A DNA stretch of 64,000 bases, taken from NCBI GenBank assembly GCA_017983695.1, contig JAGOAX010000009.1, forward strand, positions 1-64,000, read 5' to 3'. Position numbers and translations under genes: made by a program. Shown piece after piece: positions 25,166 to 34,283 of the stretch. Below the pieces are notes generated by a model. The model saw only the letters and a list, made by a program, of their open reading frames with translations, had not been told where the DNA came from and did not search any database. Each line of letters starts with the position of its first letter. Within the stretch, counting starts at the first letter, position 1. This DNA is from Ferruginibacter sp. Lineage in GTDB: Bacteria; Bacteroidota; Bacteroidia; Chitinophagales; Chitinophagaceae.

Positions 25166-26623
25166 ATGAAGCCATTTTTTTATTTCATCATTTTAGGTGT
25201 TGTTATTTCGGCGCAAACATTCAGCCAAAAAAAAATGATAGTGCCCGTTAACGAAGCTTTAAAAAGCCAAAGCATACAAAACATACAGGCAAAATATCCT
25301 TTGTACAAAGATGTGGCGCTGCAGATATGGAACTATGCCGAAATGGGTTATAAAGAAGAAAAAAGCTCGGCTTTACTGCAAAAAACTTTACAGGATAAAG
25401 GTTTTGATGTAAAACCAAATATTGCAGGAATGCCCACAGCATTTGTTGCAAGCTATGGAAGCGGCAGCCCTGTAATAGCTATCCTGGCAGAGTTTGATGC
25501 ATTGCCCGGATTATCGCAGGAAGCTGTGCCTGAAAAAAAATCAATTGCAGGTAAAGCTGCAGGCCATGCCTGTGGCCACCACTTATTTGGTACAGCTAGT
25601 GTGGCAGCAGGGATAGAAATAAAAAATTTACTGGAACAAAAAAAGATAAACGGTACTATAAGGGTGTATGGTTGTCCGGCAGAAGAGGGCGGCAGTGGTA
25701 AAGTATATTTAACAAGAGACGGTTTATTTAAAGATGTGGATGTTGTTTTGCACTGGCACCCCGATGCAGACAATAGTGTTACAATGACGAAGGCTTTGGC
25801 AAACATATCTGCTAAGTTTCGTTTTCATGGGATATCGTCTCACGCAAGTGGATCGCCGGAAAAAGGACGCTCTGCACTGGACGCTGTGGAAGCAATGGAT
25901 AATATGGTAAATATGATGAGGGAACATGTGCCTTCATCAACAAGGATACATTATGTAATTACAAATGGCGGTAAAGCGCCAAATGTAATACCCGATTTTG
26001 CCGAAGTGTATTATTACGTACGCAACCCCGACCGTGACATTGCCCGTAGTGTTTTTAACCGGGTAGTAAAAGCGGCTAATGGTGCTGCTATGGGAACAGA
26101 AACTACAATGGATTATGAAATAATTGGTGGTACACACGATCTGCTGCTTAATACTGTGCTGGCAGAAGCCATGCAAAAAAACCTGGATAAAGTTGGAGGC
26201 GTTATCTACACACCCGAAGAAACTGAATTTGCAAAAAAAATACAGGCAACATTAGGCGCTAACCCACCTGCTATTGAAACAGCTAATACTATTAAACCGA
26301 TAAAGTTTGAAGAAGATGCTGGTGGCGGCAGTACTGATGTGGGTGATGTAAGCTGGAATGTACCTACCGTTGGTTGCCGTTCTGCAACATGGGTGCCCGG
26401 TACCACAGGACATAGCTGGCAGGCTGTAGCATGCGGCGGCACAGAAATTGGAACTAAAGGAATGATGGTAGCTGCAAAAACAATTACACTTACAGCAATA
26501 GATTTATTTACAACACCGGCGCTGATCACAAAAGCAAAAGAAGAATTTATAAAAGATAAAGGTGATTATAAATATGCACCTTTATTGGGCGATAGAAAAC
26601 CAGCATTGAATTACAGAGATTAA
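25166..26623 (+). CDS. Exported M20-family amidohydrolase (AbgB-like)
   Basis: This 485-residue metallohydrolase has a signal peptide (FYFIILGVVISAQTFS) and the M20 metal-site motifs: EFDALPGLSQ, HACGHHLFG and the PAEEGGSGK glutamates, plus HWHPDADNS. A dimerisation domain lies in the middle and GGGSTDVGDVSW near the end carries another metal ligand. It resembles the AbgB/IAA-amino-acid-hydrolase group that cleaves acyl-amino-acid conjugates; the substrate is not clear. It is a single gene with its own promoter and a shared terminator. Confidence 0.9.
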   Translation: MKPFFYFIILGVVISAQTFSQKKMIVPVNEALKSQSIQNIQAKYPLYKDVALQIWNYAEMGYKEEKSSALLQKTLQDKGFDVKPNIAGMPTAFVASYGSGSPVIAILAEFDALPGLSQEAVPEKKSIAGKAAGHACGHHLFGTASVAAGIEIKNLLEQKKINGTIRVYGCPAEEGGSGKVYLTRDGLFKDVDVVLHWHPDADNSVTMTKALANISAKFRFHGISSHASGSPEKGRSALDAVEAMDNMVNMMREHVPSSTRIHYVITNGGKAPNVIPDFAEVYYYVRNPDRDIARSVFNRVVKAANGAAMGTETTMDYEIIGGTHDLLLNTVLAEAMQKNLDKVGGVIYTPEETEFAKKIQATLGANPPAIETANTIKPIKFEEDAGGGSTDVGDVSWNVPTVGCRSATWVPGTTGHSWQAVACGGTEIGTKGMMVAAKTITLTAIDLFTTPALITKAKEEFIKDKGDYKYAPLLGDRKPALNYRD

Positions 26624-26656
26624 ATGCAACGGACGTTTTTAAATTTTCAGTTTAAA

Positions 26657-26704
26657 ATACTAAAAAAGGGGATTGGTTTTAAAACCAATCCCCTTTTTTA
26701 GTAT
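26657..26704. terminator. Bidirectional terminator, 48-bp perfect palindrome
   Basis: The two 24-bp arms (26657-26680 and 26681-26704) are exactly complementary, with A-tracts and T-tracts inside the arms. It lies between the convergent amidohydrolase and S9 peptidase genes, so it can end transcription both ways. Confidence 0.92.
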
Positions 26705-26717
26705 CAATAACTTTATA

Positions 26718-28637
26718 TCAATTCAATTTAGGTTTTTGCCAGGTACCCTTTAAATATTTATCTAAAAACTTCAGGGTTTCTTCTGCGGCTTTCATTTGAT
26801 TTTCTTTCTTTACAAAACCGTGGCCTTCATCAGGAAATTTTACATATTCAACCGGCACGCCATTCTTTTTAGCGCCTGCAACAATTTCATCACTCTCTAC
26901 CGGTAATACCCTCGGATCGTTAGTGCCTTGTAAAACCAGTAAGGGTGTTTTTATTTTATCGGTATTATACAAGGGAGAAATATTTTTTAAACGGGCAGAG
27001 TCTGCACCAAAAGGGTCGCCCATTTCATCGTACAAAGCTTTTCTAAAACTTTCCCAATAAGGCGGAATACTTTTTAAAGTACGTGGCCAGTTGGCTACAC
27101 CAAACAGGTCAACACCAACTTTAAACTCTTCGGGATGAAAAATAATTCCGGCCAGTGACATAAAACCGCCATAACTGCCTCCGTAAATACCAATCTTTGA
27201 TGAGTCAACATAGTTCTGTTGGGCCAGCCAGTGTTTTCCATACACACAATCCATCAGGTCTTTATCGCCATGGTTTTTATTATCCATTTTATAAAATGTT
27301 TTTCCATAACCACTGCTGCCTCGATTATTTACCATTAAAATGGCGTAGCCATGATTTACTAAATACTGAACGCTTTGTGAATAACCGGCTCTTGACTGGC
27401 CACCTGGCCCACCATGAACCCAAACCAATGCCGGTACCAGCGAATCTTTAGATGCTGTTAATGGTTTATATAAAATTGCCGGCACTTCTGTACCATCAAA
27501 AGATTTAAATCGTACTACGGATGCACTTACCAAATCACCAGGATCTACTTCGCTGCTGAGTGTTTTGGTTAATTGTTTTAATGTTTGTGTATCAAAATTG
27601 TAACTCCATAAATTAACGGGGCTTTTATCCGAGGCAATAAATAAGATCATATTTTTTTCGGAAGGAGAAATATTTACGCCCTGTACATCTCCATCTTTAA
27701 CCTCGGGAAATTTTAATTGTTCCCCGGTTTTATGATTATAAAGCAACACTTTATTCCTGCCATCTTCATTAATACCGATTATGCGGTACTTGCCATTTTC
27801 ACTAAAGTACATGTAAGAAACATCCCAGTTGGTTTCGTAAACTTTTTCTTTGGCACCGGTGGCAATATTATATTTAACCACATAAGTAAACTCTTTTCCC
27901 TCGTTGGTTAAATAATAAAGCGAAGAGTCGTTTAATTCAAAACCCTGCGGATTATAAGTAGCTTCTTCAGTATCATTCGATATTTTTTTCAGTTCCTTTT
28001 TGGCAACATCATACAGGTACATTTCATTTTTATCGGTGGTAACACTTTTGGTTAACAGCAGGTATTGCTCGTTATAGGCAATTGAACCTACATTAAGGTT
28101 ACTGTCGTTTTTGTACATCAGGCTGGCTGACCATTTAGCGGTATCCATCTTATATACATCAAAAAAACGGGCATCACGTTTATTACTGGCATAATACAGA
28201 TTGCTTTTAGCTTTATTCCATCCATAAAATATGGCTTTTTCTTTTTCGCCGGGGGTAAGGTCTTTTACAGTTCCATCTGGCTGGCGCAGGTATAAATGGT
28301 CGTTTTCATTTCCACCCTGGTCGGCACTGTAAATGATTTTATCAGTACCGGCAACATAATCAACAGCAAAAAAAGATTCTTTGGTGGAGTTGGTTAGTTG
28401 CTTCATACCGGTATCGGCAAGATTAATTTCGTATAAATTAAAAATACCCGACTCGTTATTTTGTACCAGTATCTTACTCTCATCTTTATTAAATAATCCG
28501 CCACCAATACTTTTTGTTTTGTACAGCTGTGCAATACTGTATTGCTTAACTGTTTTTTTTGCTTCGGGTTCGCTGTTGTTATTACAGCCCAATAAAAAAA
28601 CCATTAGTACCGCCGACAGAATAAATACTTTTTTCAT
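26718..28637 (-). CDS. S9 family (prolyl-oligopeptidase-type) peptidase, lipoprotein
   Basis: The frame is open from 28802, but that would place the start inside the upstream gene's tail; the ATG at 28637 gives a proper lipoprotein signal (MKKVFILSAVLMVFLLGC), so the protein has 639 residues. An N-terminal TolB-like beta-propeller is followed by an alpha/beta hydrolase domain with the catalytic serine in GIYGGSYGGFMS, Asp in GTNDPRV and His in DEGHGF. Such enzymes release dipeptides or acyl amino acids from peptides in the periplasm. A terminator hairpin at 28705-28728 separates it from msrB upstream. Confidence 0.92.
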   Translation of the reverse strand: MKKVFILSAVLMVFLLGCNNNSEPEAKKTVKQYSIAQLYKTKSIGGGLFNKDESKILVQNNESGIFNLYEINLADTGMKQLTNSTKESFFAVDYVAGTDKIIYSADQGGNENDHLYLRQPDGTVKDLTPGEKEKAIFYGWNKAKSNLYYASNKRDARFFDVYKMDTAKWSASLMYKNDSNLNVGSIAYNEQYLLLTKSVTTDKNEMYLYDVAKKELKKISNDTEEATYNPQGFELNDSSLYYLTNEGKEFTYVVKYNIATGAKEKVYETNWDVSYMYFSENGKYRIIGINEDGRNKVLLYNHKTGEQLKFPEVKDGDVQGVNISPSEKNMILFIASDKSPVNLWSYNFDTQTLKQLTKTLSSEVDPGDLVSASVVRFKSFDGTEVPAILYKPLTASKDSLVPALVWVHGGPGGQSRAGYSQSVQYLVNHGYAILMVNNRGSSGYGKTFYKMDNKNHGDKDLMDCVYGKHWLAQQNYVDSSKIGIYGGSYGGFMSLAGIIFHPEEFKVGVDLFGVANWPRTLKSIPPYWESFRKALYDEMGDPFGADSARLKNISPLYNTDKIKTPLLVLQGTNDPRVLPVESDEIVAGAKKNGVPVEYVKFPDEGHGFVKKENQMKAAEETLKFLDKYLKGTWQKPKLN

Positions 28638-28704
28638 AAATAAATTTTTAATTATTTGACAAAATAGGCAAAGCTTTTTATTTACCCAACCCTTTTTTAT
28701 AAAC

Positions 28705-28728
28705 GGAAAACCCCGCAATTGCGGGGTT
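28705..28728 (-). terminator. Intrinsic terminator after msrB
   Basis: A perfect 20-bp palindrome (AACCCCGCAATTGCGGGGTT, 28709-28728) is followed on the minus strand by TTTTCC. It lies 25 bp past the msrB stop. Confidence 0.75.
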
Positions 28729-28752
28729 GAAGGGATATACAATTTTTTCGGT

Positions 28753-29295
28753 TTATTTTTCTCCAGCCTTGTTTGCTTTGTCAAATTCCAGCACATTGCC
28801 ATTAATGCAATACCTTAAACCAGTTGGCGGCGGGCCATCTTCAAATACATGACCTAAATGGCTTTTGCAGCGGCCACACATCACCTCGGTACGTTTCATT
28901 CCATAAGTAGTGTCGGGAGCATAAATAATGCTTCCCTTAGTTATGGGTTCAAAAAAACTAGGCCAGCCACAACTGCTTTCAAATTTTCCATTGCTTTTAA
29001 ATAAAAGATTGCCACATACCGCACAGTGGTAAGTGCCTGTATCGTAAGTATTCCAGTATTTTCCTGTAAAAGCCCTTTCGGTACCCTTTTCACGGGCAAT
29101 TTCATATACATTTTGTGGTAAAACCTTTTTCCACTCTTCGTTACTTAGTGTTACCTTATTGGTATCTGTTTTTGAAAACACGGGGTTTTTATTATTCGTA
29201 TCTGCCATATTTATAGTTGTTGTTTTATTTTGAGATGCAGTATTACAACTGCATACAGCCAGTATAAAAAAAAGTGATATTAAAGTAGATCTTAG
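28753..29295 (-). CDS. msrB: Peptide-methionine (R)-S-oxide reductase, lipoprotein
   Basis: This enzyme reduces methionine-R-sulfoxide in proteins. The start at 29295 gives a lipoprotein signal (LRSTLISLFFILAVCSC), so it would repair oxidised proteins in the cell envelope; the open frame extends a further 30 bp upstream without improving it. The zinc-binding CxxC pairs (CAVC and CGRC), GWPSFFEP, and the catalytic Cys in LRYCINGNVLEF are all present. The catalytic domain is complete in 180 residues. It is not fused to MsrA. Confidence 0.94.
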   Translation of the reverse strand, partial: LRSTLISLFFILAVCSCNTASQNKTTTINMADTNNKNPVFSKTDTNKVTLSNEEWKKVLPQNVYEIAREKGTERAFTGKYWNTYDTGTYHCAVCGNLLFKSNGKFESSCGWPSFFEPITKGSIIYAPDTTYGMKRTEVMCGRCKSHLGHVFEDGPPPTGLRYCINGNVLEFDKANKAGEK

Positions 29296-29404
29296 CATAA
29301 CGATTAGTAGCATTATTAAATACAAATAAATATACGTCTTGGTTTAGTTTATAGTTTTTCAATAGTTTCTTGCAAATGTTAAAGGATATTTAAAGTTCGT
29401 ATAT

Positions 29405-29412
29405 TATATTTG
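29405..29412 (+). promoter_or_regulatory. -7 box TATATTTG for adk
   Basis: This exact TAnnTTTG match lies 28 bp upstream of the adk start codon. Confidence 0.6.
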
Positions 29413-29440
29413 CTAACCACCACATCCACAGTAAATAAAT

Positions 29441-30016
29441 ATGTTTAATTTAATACTATTCGGCCCTCCGGGCAGCGGCAAGGGAACGCAGAGTGAAAAA
29501 CTGATTGCAAAGTACGGGCTAAAGCATTTAAGTACAGGCGATATTTTGCGCAGTGAAATTGCTAATCAAACGCCGCTTGGGCTTGAAGCAAAAAAAATTA
29601 TGGATAAAGGCCAGCTGGTGCCCGATGAAGTGGTTATTGGTATGATCAGCTCTGCCCTTGATGCACACCCCAATGCCAAAGGTTTTTTATTCGACGGATT
29701 TCCACGTACTCCGGCACAGGCAGAGGCGCTGGATAAATTACTGGAACTTAAAAAAACTTCCATTACAGCAATGCTTGCCTTAAATGTAAGCGAAGAAGAA
29801 TTGGTGAAACGGTTAACGAAACGTGGTGAAACCAGCGGCCGTAGCGATGATACTAATGAAAATGTAATACGGGCACGTATTACAGAGTACCGTAATAAAA
29901 CAGCTGTGGTGGCAGATTATTACGATCAGTTTGATAAAGTAGTGGCGGTAAAAGGTGAAGGAACAATTGACGATATTTTTGGCGCACTGAGTAAAGAAAT
30001 TGACGCCAGGTTGTAA
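29441..30016 (+). CDS. adk: Adenylate kinase
   Basis: This 191-residue kinase balances ATP, ADP and AMP. It has the P-loop GPPGSGKGTQ at residues 7-16, the AMP-binding STGDILR and GFPRTPAQAEAL, and the short LID type (no zinc cysteines), RLTKRGETSGRSDD. Its length fits the short-LID form. It has its own promoter and an intrinsic terminator. Confidence 0.96.
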   Translation: MFNLILFGPPGSGKGTQSEKLIAKYGLKHLSTGDILRSEIANQTPLGLEAKKIMDKGQLVPDEVVIGMISSALDAHPNAKGFLFDGFPRTPAQAEALDKLLELKKTSITAMLALNVSEEELVKRLTKRGETSGRSDDTNENVIRARITEYRNKTAVVADYYDQFDKVVAVKGEGTIDDIFGALSKEIDARL

Positions 30017-30036
30017 GTGAGATAAATTATTAATTG

Positions 30037-30068
30037 AAAGCATCCCGTTTACCGGGATGCTTTTTTTA
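30037..30068 (+). terminator. Intrinsic terminator after adk
   Basis: An 8- to 11-bp GC-rich stem (GCATCCCG with CGGGATGC) and a run of seven T lie 21 bp past the adk stop. Confidence 0.92.
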
Positions 30069-30096
30069 TTTTAACTTGTACCCTTAAATAAAAAAT

Positions 30097-30564
30097 ATGG
30101 ATGCAGTAAAACTGGATTTTATACAACATGAATTAATGAAAAAATTAAACAGCTTGTCATCAACAGCAGTGGGTAAATGGGGGAAGATGAACGGGCAGCA
30201 AATGGTGGAACATTTAAGTTTAATATTCAGCGCTTCATCAGGTAAAATAAAAGCAACACTTGCCACACCAGAAGAATATTTGCCCAAAGCCAAAGAGTTT
30301 TTATGGAGTGACAAGGAATTCAGGGAAAACACAAAAGCCCCATCAGATTTTGTACCTGAAGAACCAATGCCGATTAAACATGCTACTATGCTATTATCCT
30401 TACAGGAATTACAGGAAGAGCTGGATTATTTTTTTAAATATTTTGACGAAAACCCCGGCATTAAAACCATGCACCCGGCTTTTGGCCAATTGAATTTTGA
30501 AGAATGGATACAGGGGCATTATAAACATGTGGTGCATCATTTAAAACAATTTGAATTGTTATAA
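30097..30564 (+). CDS. DUF1569 / DinB-like four-helix protein
   Basis: This 155-residue relative of the protein at 11558-12007 shares KWGKMNGQQMVEHL near the start and HPAFGQLNFEEWIQGHYKHVVHHLKQF at the end. The His residues of these two segments are the likely metal ligands of a DinB-like bundle. The function of the family is not known. It is monocistronic, between two intrinsic terminators. Confidence 0.8.
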   Translation: MDAVKLDFIQHELMKKLNSLSSTAVGKWGKMNGQQMVEHLSLIFSASSGKIKATLATPEEYLPKAKEFLWSDKEFRENTKAPSDFVPEEPMPIKHATMLLSLQELQEELDYFFKYFDENPGIKTMHPAFGQLNFEEWIQGHYKHVVHHLKQFELL

Positions 30565-30574
30565 TTTTTAAATT

Positions 30575-30605
30575 AAAAAGGCTGTTTTAAAAAAGCAGCC
30601 TTTTT
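30575..30605 (+). terminator. Intrinsic terminator after the DUF1569 gene
   Basis: Perfect 10-bp arms (30575-30584 with 30596-30605) end in a T-tract 10 bp past the stop. Confidence 0.88.
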
Positions 30606-30640
30606 AATTTACTTTACCTTTATACAATTATTGATTGCTT

Positions 30641-32716
30641 ATGCACAAATTAGAAAACTATATTACCGGAAACTGGATAACAGGCGATGGTGACGGGCAA
30701 CTTTTATACAATGCTGTTACTGCAGATGTAATTGGTGGAGCAAGCACCAAAGGATTAGATTTTAAATCCATTACCCATTATGCCCGAACAGTGGGTAATC
30801 CTGCGTTACGAAAAATGACCTTTCATGCAAGAGGTAATATGCTTAAAGCATTGGCGTTGCATTTGCGCAATCATTTAGATAAATTTTATGCCATCAGTTA
30901 TCAAAGCGGTGCTACAAAAGCAGATAGCTGGATAGATATTGAGGGCGGCATCGGCAACCTTTTTGCCAATGCATCATTAAGAAGAAAATTTCCGGATGAT
31001 GTGATTTGTGTGGATGGCGAAAGTCACAACTTTGGCAAGAACAATACCTTTATGGGCACACATATTCTATCACCCAAAGAAGGTGTGGCCATACATATCA
31101 ATGCATTCAATTTTCCGGTGTGGGGTATGCTGGAAAAAATTGCAGTGAATTTATTGGCCGGTATGCCTGCCATTGTAAAACCGGCTACGGTTACTTCTTA
31201 CTTAACAGAAGCGGTGGTAAAAGAAATCATAGCATCAAAAATTTTACCCGAAGGAAGCTTGCAACTGCTTTGCGGCAGCGCTGGAGATTTATTAAACCAT
31301 GTTACCAGCCAGGATGTGGTAACGTTTACCGGCAGTGCATCTACAGGTTTAATGCTTAAACAAAATAAATTCATTTTAGAAAATAATGTGCCTTTTAATA
31401 TGGAGGCCGATAGTTTGAATTGTATTGTGTTAGGAGAAGAGGTTACTCCAGGTTCTGCAGAATGGGACATATTTGTAAAAGAAGTAAGAAAAGAAATGAC
31501 CTTAAAAGCCGGGCAACGCTGCACCGGCATACGCAGAATTTTTGTGCCGGAAAATAAAATGGAAGATGTATGGAAAGCTATCGGCTCAGCCTTATCCCAA
31601 ACAGTAATTGGCAATCCGCTTAATGCAACTGTACGCATGGGAAGCCTTGCAGGAGAAACACAACGCAAAGAAGTAAAAGAACAGGTACAAAAACTTTTAG
31701 CATCATCGCAAATTGTATATGGAAGTTTGGATAGCGTTGAAGTAATTGATGCAGACGCAACCAAAGGAGCATTCATGTCGCCATTGTTATTGATGAATGA
31801 AAAACCTTTCGAAGCAACCGCCGCACATGAAGTGGAAGCCTTTGGCCCGGTAAGTACTATTATGCCCTATAAAAATTTAGACGAAGCCATTGCATTAAGC
31901 AAACTAGGCAAGGGCAGTTTAGTGAGCACTATTGTTACTGCCGATTACAAACAGGCGAGGCAATATGTAATTGGTGCAGCTACACATCATGGCCGCATAT
32001 TAGTATTGAATGAAGAGTGTGCCAAAGAAAATACAGGCCATGGTTCACCATTGCCATTACTGGTGCATGGCGGCCCCGGCCGTGCCGGCGGTGGGGAAGA
32101 AATGGGTGGCATCCGTGGTGTAAAACATTACCTGCAAAGAACTGCTATACAAGGTAGCCCTACAACAATAACCGAAGTAACCAATGTTTATCAACCCAAC
32201 GCCAAAGGGAAGGTTGGCGGTAAACATCCGTTTAAAAAATATTTTGAAGAGCTGCAGATTGGTGAACAGATCGTTACAGAAAAAAGAATAATTACCAGCG
32301 AAGACATTGATAAGTTTGCCGACCTGAGCGGCGACCATTTTTATGCCCATATTAAAACCACTGATTTTAACGGTACTATGTTTGAACGGCAGGTGGCGCA
32401 TGGTTATTTTATTATGAGCATTGCTGCCGGGTTGTTTGTAGATAGTTATGAAAAAAATCCGGTGCTGTTGAATTACGGTATTGATGAACTACGGTTTACT
32501 AAACCTGTTTACCCCGGTGCAGAAGTGTACATCCGCTTTACCTGCAAAGAAAAATTACCCAACGATAAAAGGGTAATTGAAAAGCCTGAAGATTTTAAGC
32601 GGGGCGATGATATTGATAAGGGAATAGTAAAATGGCTGGTGGAATTTTTTGATGAAACGGATGAAGTGACCGGCGTGGCAACAATTTTAACTATGGTAGA
32701 GAAAAAAAATCAGTAA
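30641..32716 (+). CDS. paaZ: Bifunctional aldehyde dehydrogenase / enoyl-CoA hydratase of phenylacetate degradation
   Basis: This 691-residue fusion has an N-terminal aldehyde dehydrogenase (to about residue 520; nucleotide loop VTFTGSASTG, catalytic Cys in AGQRCTGIRR) and a C-terminal MaoC-like hydratase domain (DKFADLSGDHFYAHIKTTDF). This architecture is PaaZ, which opens the oxepin-CoA ring and oxidises the resulting semialdehyde. I chose the ATG at 30641 over an upstream TTG at 30635. An enoyl-CoA hydratase gene follows by 19 bp. The ring-epoxidase genes paaABCDE and the ligase paaK are not in the window, so the pathway would need genes elsewhere. Confidence 0.93.
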   Translation: MHKLENYITGNWITGDGDGQLLYNAVTADVIGGASTKGLDFKSITHYARTVGNPALRKMTFHARGNMLKALALHLRNHLDKFYAISYQSGATKADSWIDIEGGIGNLFANASLRRKFPDDVICVDGESHNFGKNNTFMGTHILSPKEGVAIHINAFNFPVWGMLEKIAVNLLAGMPAIVKPATVTSYLTEAVVKEIIASKILPEGSLQLLCGSAGDLLNHVTSQDVVTFTGSASTGLMLKQNKFILENNVPFNMEADSLNCIVLGEEVTPGSAEWDIFVKEVRKEMTLKAGQRCTGIRRIFVPENKMEDVWKAIGSALSQTVIGNPLNATVRMGSLAGETQRKEVKEQVQKLLASSQIVYGSLDSVEVIDADATKGAFMSPLLLMNEKPFEATAAHEVEAFGPVSTIMPYKNLDEAIALSKLGKGSLVSTIVTADYKQARQYVIGAATHHGRILVLNEECAKENTGHGSPLPLLVHGGPGRAGGGEEMGGIRGVKHYLQRTAIQGSPTTITEVTNVYQPNAKGKVGGKHPFKKYFEELQIGEQIVTEKRIITSEDIDKFADLSGDHFYAHIKTTDFNGTMFERQVAHGYFIMSIAAGLFVDSYEKNPVLLNYGIDELRFTKPVYPGAEVYIRFTCKEKLPNDKRVIEKPEDFKRGDDIDKGIVKWLVEFFDETDEVTGVATILTMVEKKNQ

Positions 32717-32735
32717 CTTTTATAAAAATATTTTT

Positions 32736-33494
32736 ATGTCAGAGGCATATGTAAAAAGCCATATTGAACATGGCATCAACACCATCGAATTTTTTCATCC
32801 GCAAAGCAATTCGCTTCCGGCACAAATACTGGCAGCGCTGGCCAAAGAAATTCATTATGCCGGCACACATGAAGAAACCAAAGTCATTATTTTAAAAAGC
32901 GGGGGAGAAAAAATATTTTGTTCCGGCGCTTCATTCGATGAATTGACAGCAATAAAATCCGAACAGGAAGGGCTCCATTTTTTCAGCGGCTTTGCCAACG
33001 TTATTAATGCTATGCGTAAATGCCCCAAGTTTATTATTGGAAGAATACAGGGCAAATGTGTAGGAGGAGGAGTTGGCATGGCTGCTTCGGTCGACTATGC
33101 CATTGCAACCAGTAATGCCGAAGTAAAGCTAAGCGAACTTGCAGTGGGTATCGGGCCGTTTGTGGTGGGCCCGGCTGTAGAAAGAAAAATTGGTACAGCT
33201 GCATTTAATTCCTTGGCCATTGACGCTACCATGTGGCGTAATGCAGAATGGGCAAAACGTAAAGGGCTTTTTTCGGAAGTACATGACAGCGTAGAGAGTA
33301 TGGACGAATCAGTGTATCGTTTAGCAAATACACTGGCGCACTCCAACCCCATGGCAATGGCAGATATGAAAAAAATATTCTGGCAGGGAACCGAACACTG
33401 GGATGAGTTGTTAAAAGAAAGGGCCGCTATCAGTGGCAGGCTGGTACTAAGTGAGTTTACCCGGAATGCGATTGAAAGATTTAAAGCAAAATAA
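32736..33494 (+). CDS. Enoyl-CoA hydratase/isomerase family protein
   Basis: This 252-residue crotonase-fold protein has the two oxyanion-hole segments, GGEKIFCSGASFDEL and GKCVGGGVGMAASVDYAIA. Following paaZ directly, it is probably the PaaF/PaaG-type hydratase or isomerase of phenylacetate breakdown. The usual Glu pair of hydratases is only partly clear (ELAVGIGPFVVG), so isomerase or hydratase activity cannot be decided by eye. Confidence 0.85.
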   Translation: MSEAYVKSHIEHGINTIEFFHPQSNSLPAQILAALAKEIHYAGTHEETKVIILKSGGEKIFCSGASFDELTAIKSEQEGLHFFSGFANVINAMRKCPKFIIGRIQGKCVGGGVGMAASVDYAIATSNAEVKLSELAVGIGPFVVGPAVERKIGTAAFNSLAIDATMWRNAEWAKRKGLFSEVHDSVESMDESVYRLANTLAHSNPMAMADMKKIFWQGTEHWDELLKERAAISGRLVLSEFTRNAIERFKAK

Positions 33495-33601
33495 ATCCTC
33501 AAAAAAATGATAGCGGACTAAAGGGATAAATTCCTTTGGACGGGGGATGTAATTAAATTGTCACATAACAGTAATAGCGGCAGTATGATTTTTAAATTCA
33601 T

Positions 33602-33609
33602 TACATTTG
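33602..33609 (+). promoter_or_regulatory. -7 box TACATTTG for the small exported protein gene
   Basis: This exact TAnnTTTG match ends 10 bp before the ATG at 33620, which predicts a leader of only a few bases. Confidence 0.55.
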
Positions 33610-33619
33610 TGTCCGGAAA

Positions 33620-33982
33620 ATGAAATCAATACAAAAGATATCAGTTGCACAGCGTGTGGCAAAGGTAAGTTCTACCTTGCTGATGTTTTTTTGCCTTGTA
33701 TTTTTAACCGGGGTGAATTTTATTATTTTTCCACAGGAGAAAGATAAGGCGGCTATTTGTTCAACAAATATGCCGGGAAAATCTAACGATGACCCCTCTG
33801 CTCCGGTTGAAGAAAAATCTTCATCTAACACCAGCCTTTCTGTACAGGAAGAATACTTACACGAGAAACACAATTTAAAAGAGTTCGAAAGGCTTGAAGA
33901 GCCTCAACAATACGCCATATTAGGCGAGGAAAAATTACAGATCGTACATTTCGAATTGATTTCTCCCCCTCCCAAAGCATAG
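33620..33982 (+). CDS. Small membrane-anchored or exported protein ending in PPP
   Basis: This 120-residue protein has a basic start and one hydrophobic segment (about 19-37, STLLMFFCLVFLTGVNFII), then a Ser/Glu/Lys-rich hydrophilic stretch and a short hydrophobic tail ending ISPPPKA. I do not recognise the family. The small protein at 45574-45855 has the same plan: hydrophobic start, acidic middle, VETPPPNCI end. Each lies ahead of a transport gene set (a SulP/DAB cluster here, a type I secretion set there). The link is speculative. Confidence 0.6.
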   Translation: MKSIQKISVAQRVAKVSSTLLMFFCLVFLTGVNFIIFPQEKDKAAICSTNMPGKSNDDPSAPVEEKSSSNTSLSVQEEYLHEKHNLKEFERLEEPQQYAILGEEKLQIVHFELISPPPKA

Positions 33983-34283
33983 ATTTCTTTCTCGGTAGAA
34001 ATACCATTGGCTTTTCCCTGTAGTAGGAAAAAGGTTTAACACAACTGGTTTTACCTGGTGTTACCATATGCTGATCATGTATTTCTTTTGCTTTGGTATA
34101 GCAATAATTTTCAAAATTTTTTATCAGGCTGCGTAACGTTTGTTCCAACTGCACATATCAAAACAGGACGTGGTGATACCGGTGATTTTCATTGGAACCA
34201 TTTTGTGGCGATAGTGGAAAACTCCGGCTAAGGAAAACTTACAGGCAATCAATTTAACAGGAAACGAATAAAGTATTATTACA
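33983..34283. other. Intergenic region ahead of the inorganic-carbon cluster
   Basis: This 301-bp stretch has no credible open frame. A weak interrupted inverted repeat (GGTTTAACAC with GTGTTACC, about 34032-34074) is the only structure I see; no exact TAnnTTTG box stands out before 34284. Confidence 0.4.

Noticed and set aside
28638..28802. N-terminal extension of the S9 peptidase
   Set aside because: The extra 55 codons run through the msrB terminator and into the msrB gene end and precede a perfect lipoprotein signal.
30641..32716. Two genes joined by sequencing error (aldehyde dehydrogenase and MaoC hydratase)
   Set aside because: This two-domain fusion is the normal architecture of PaaZ.
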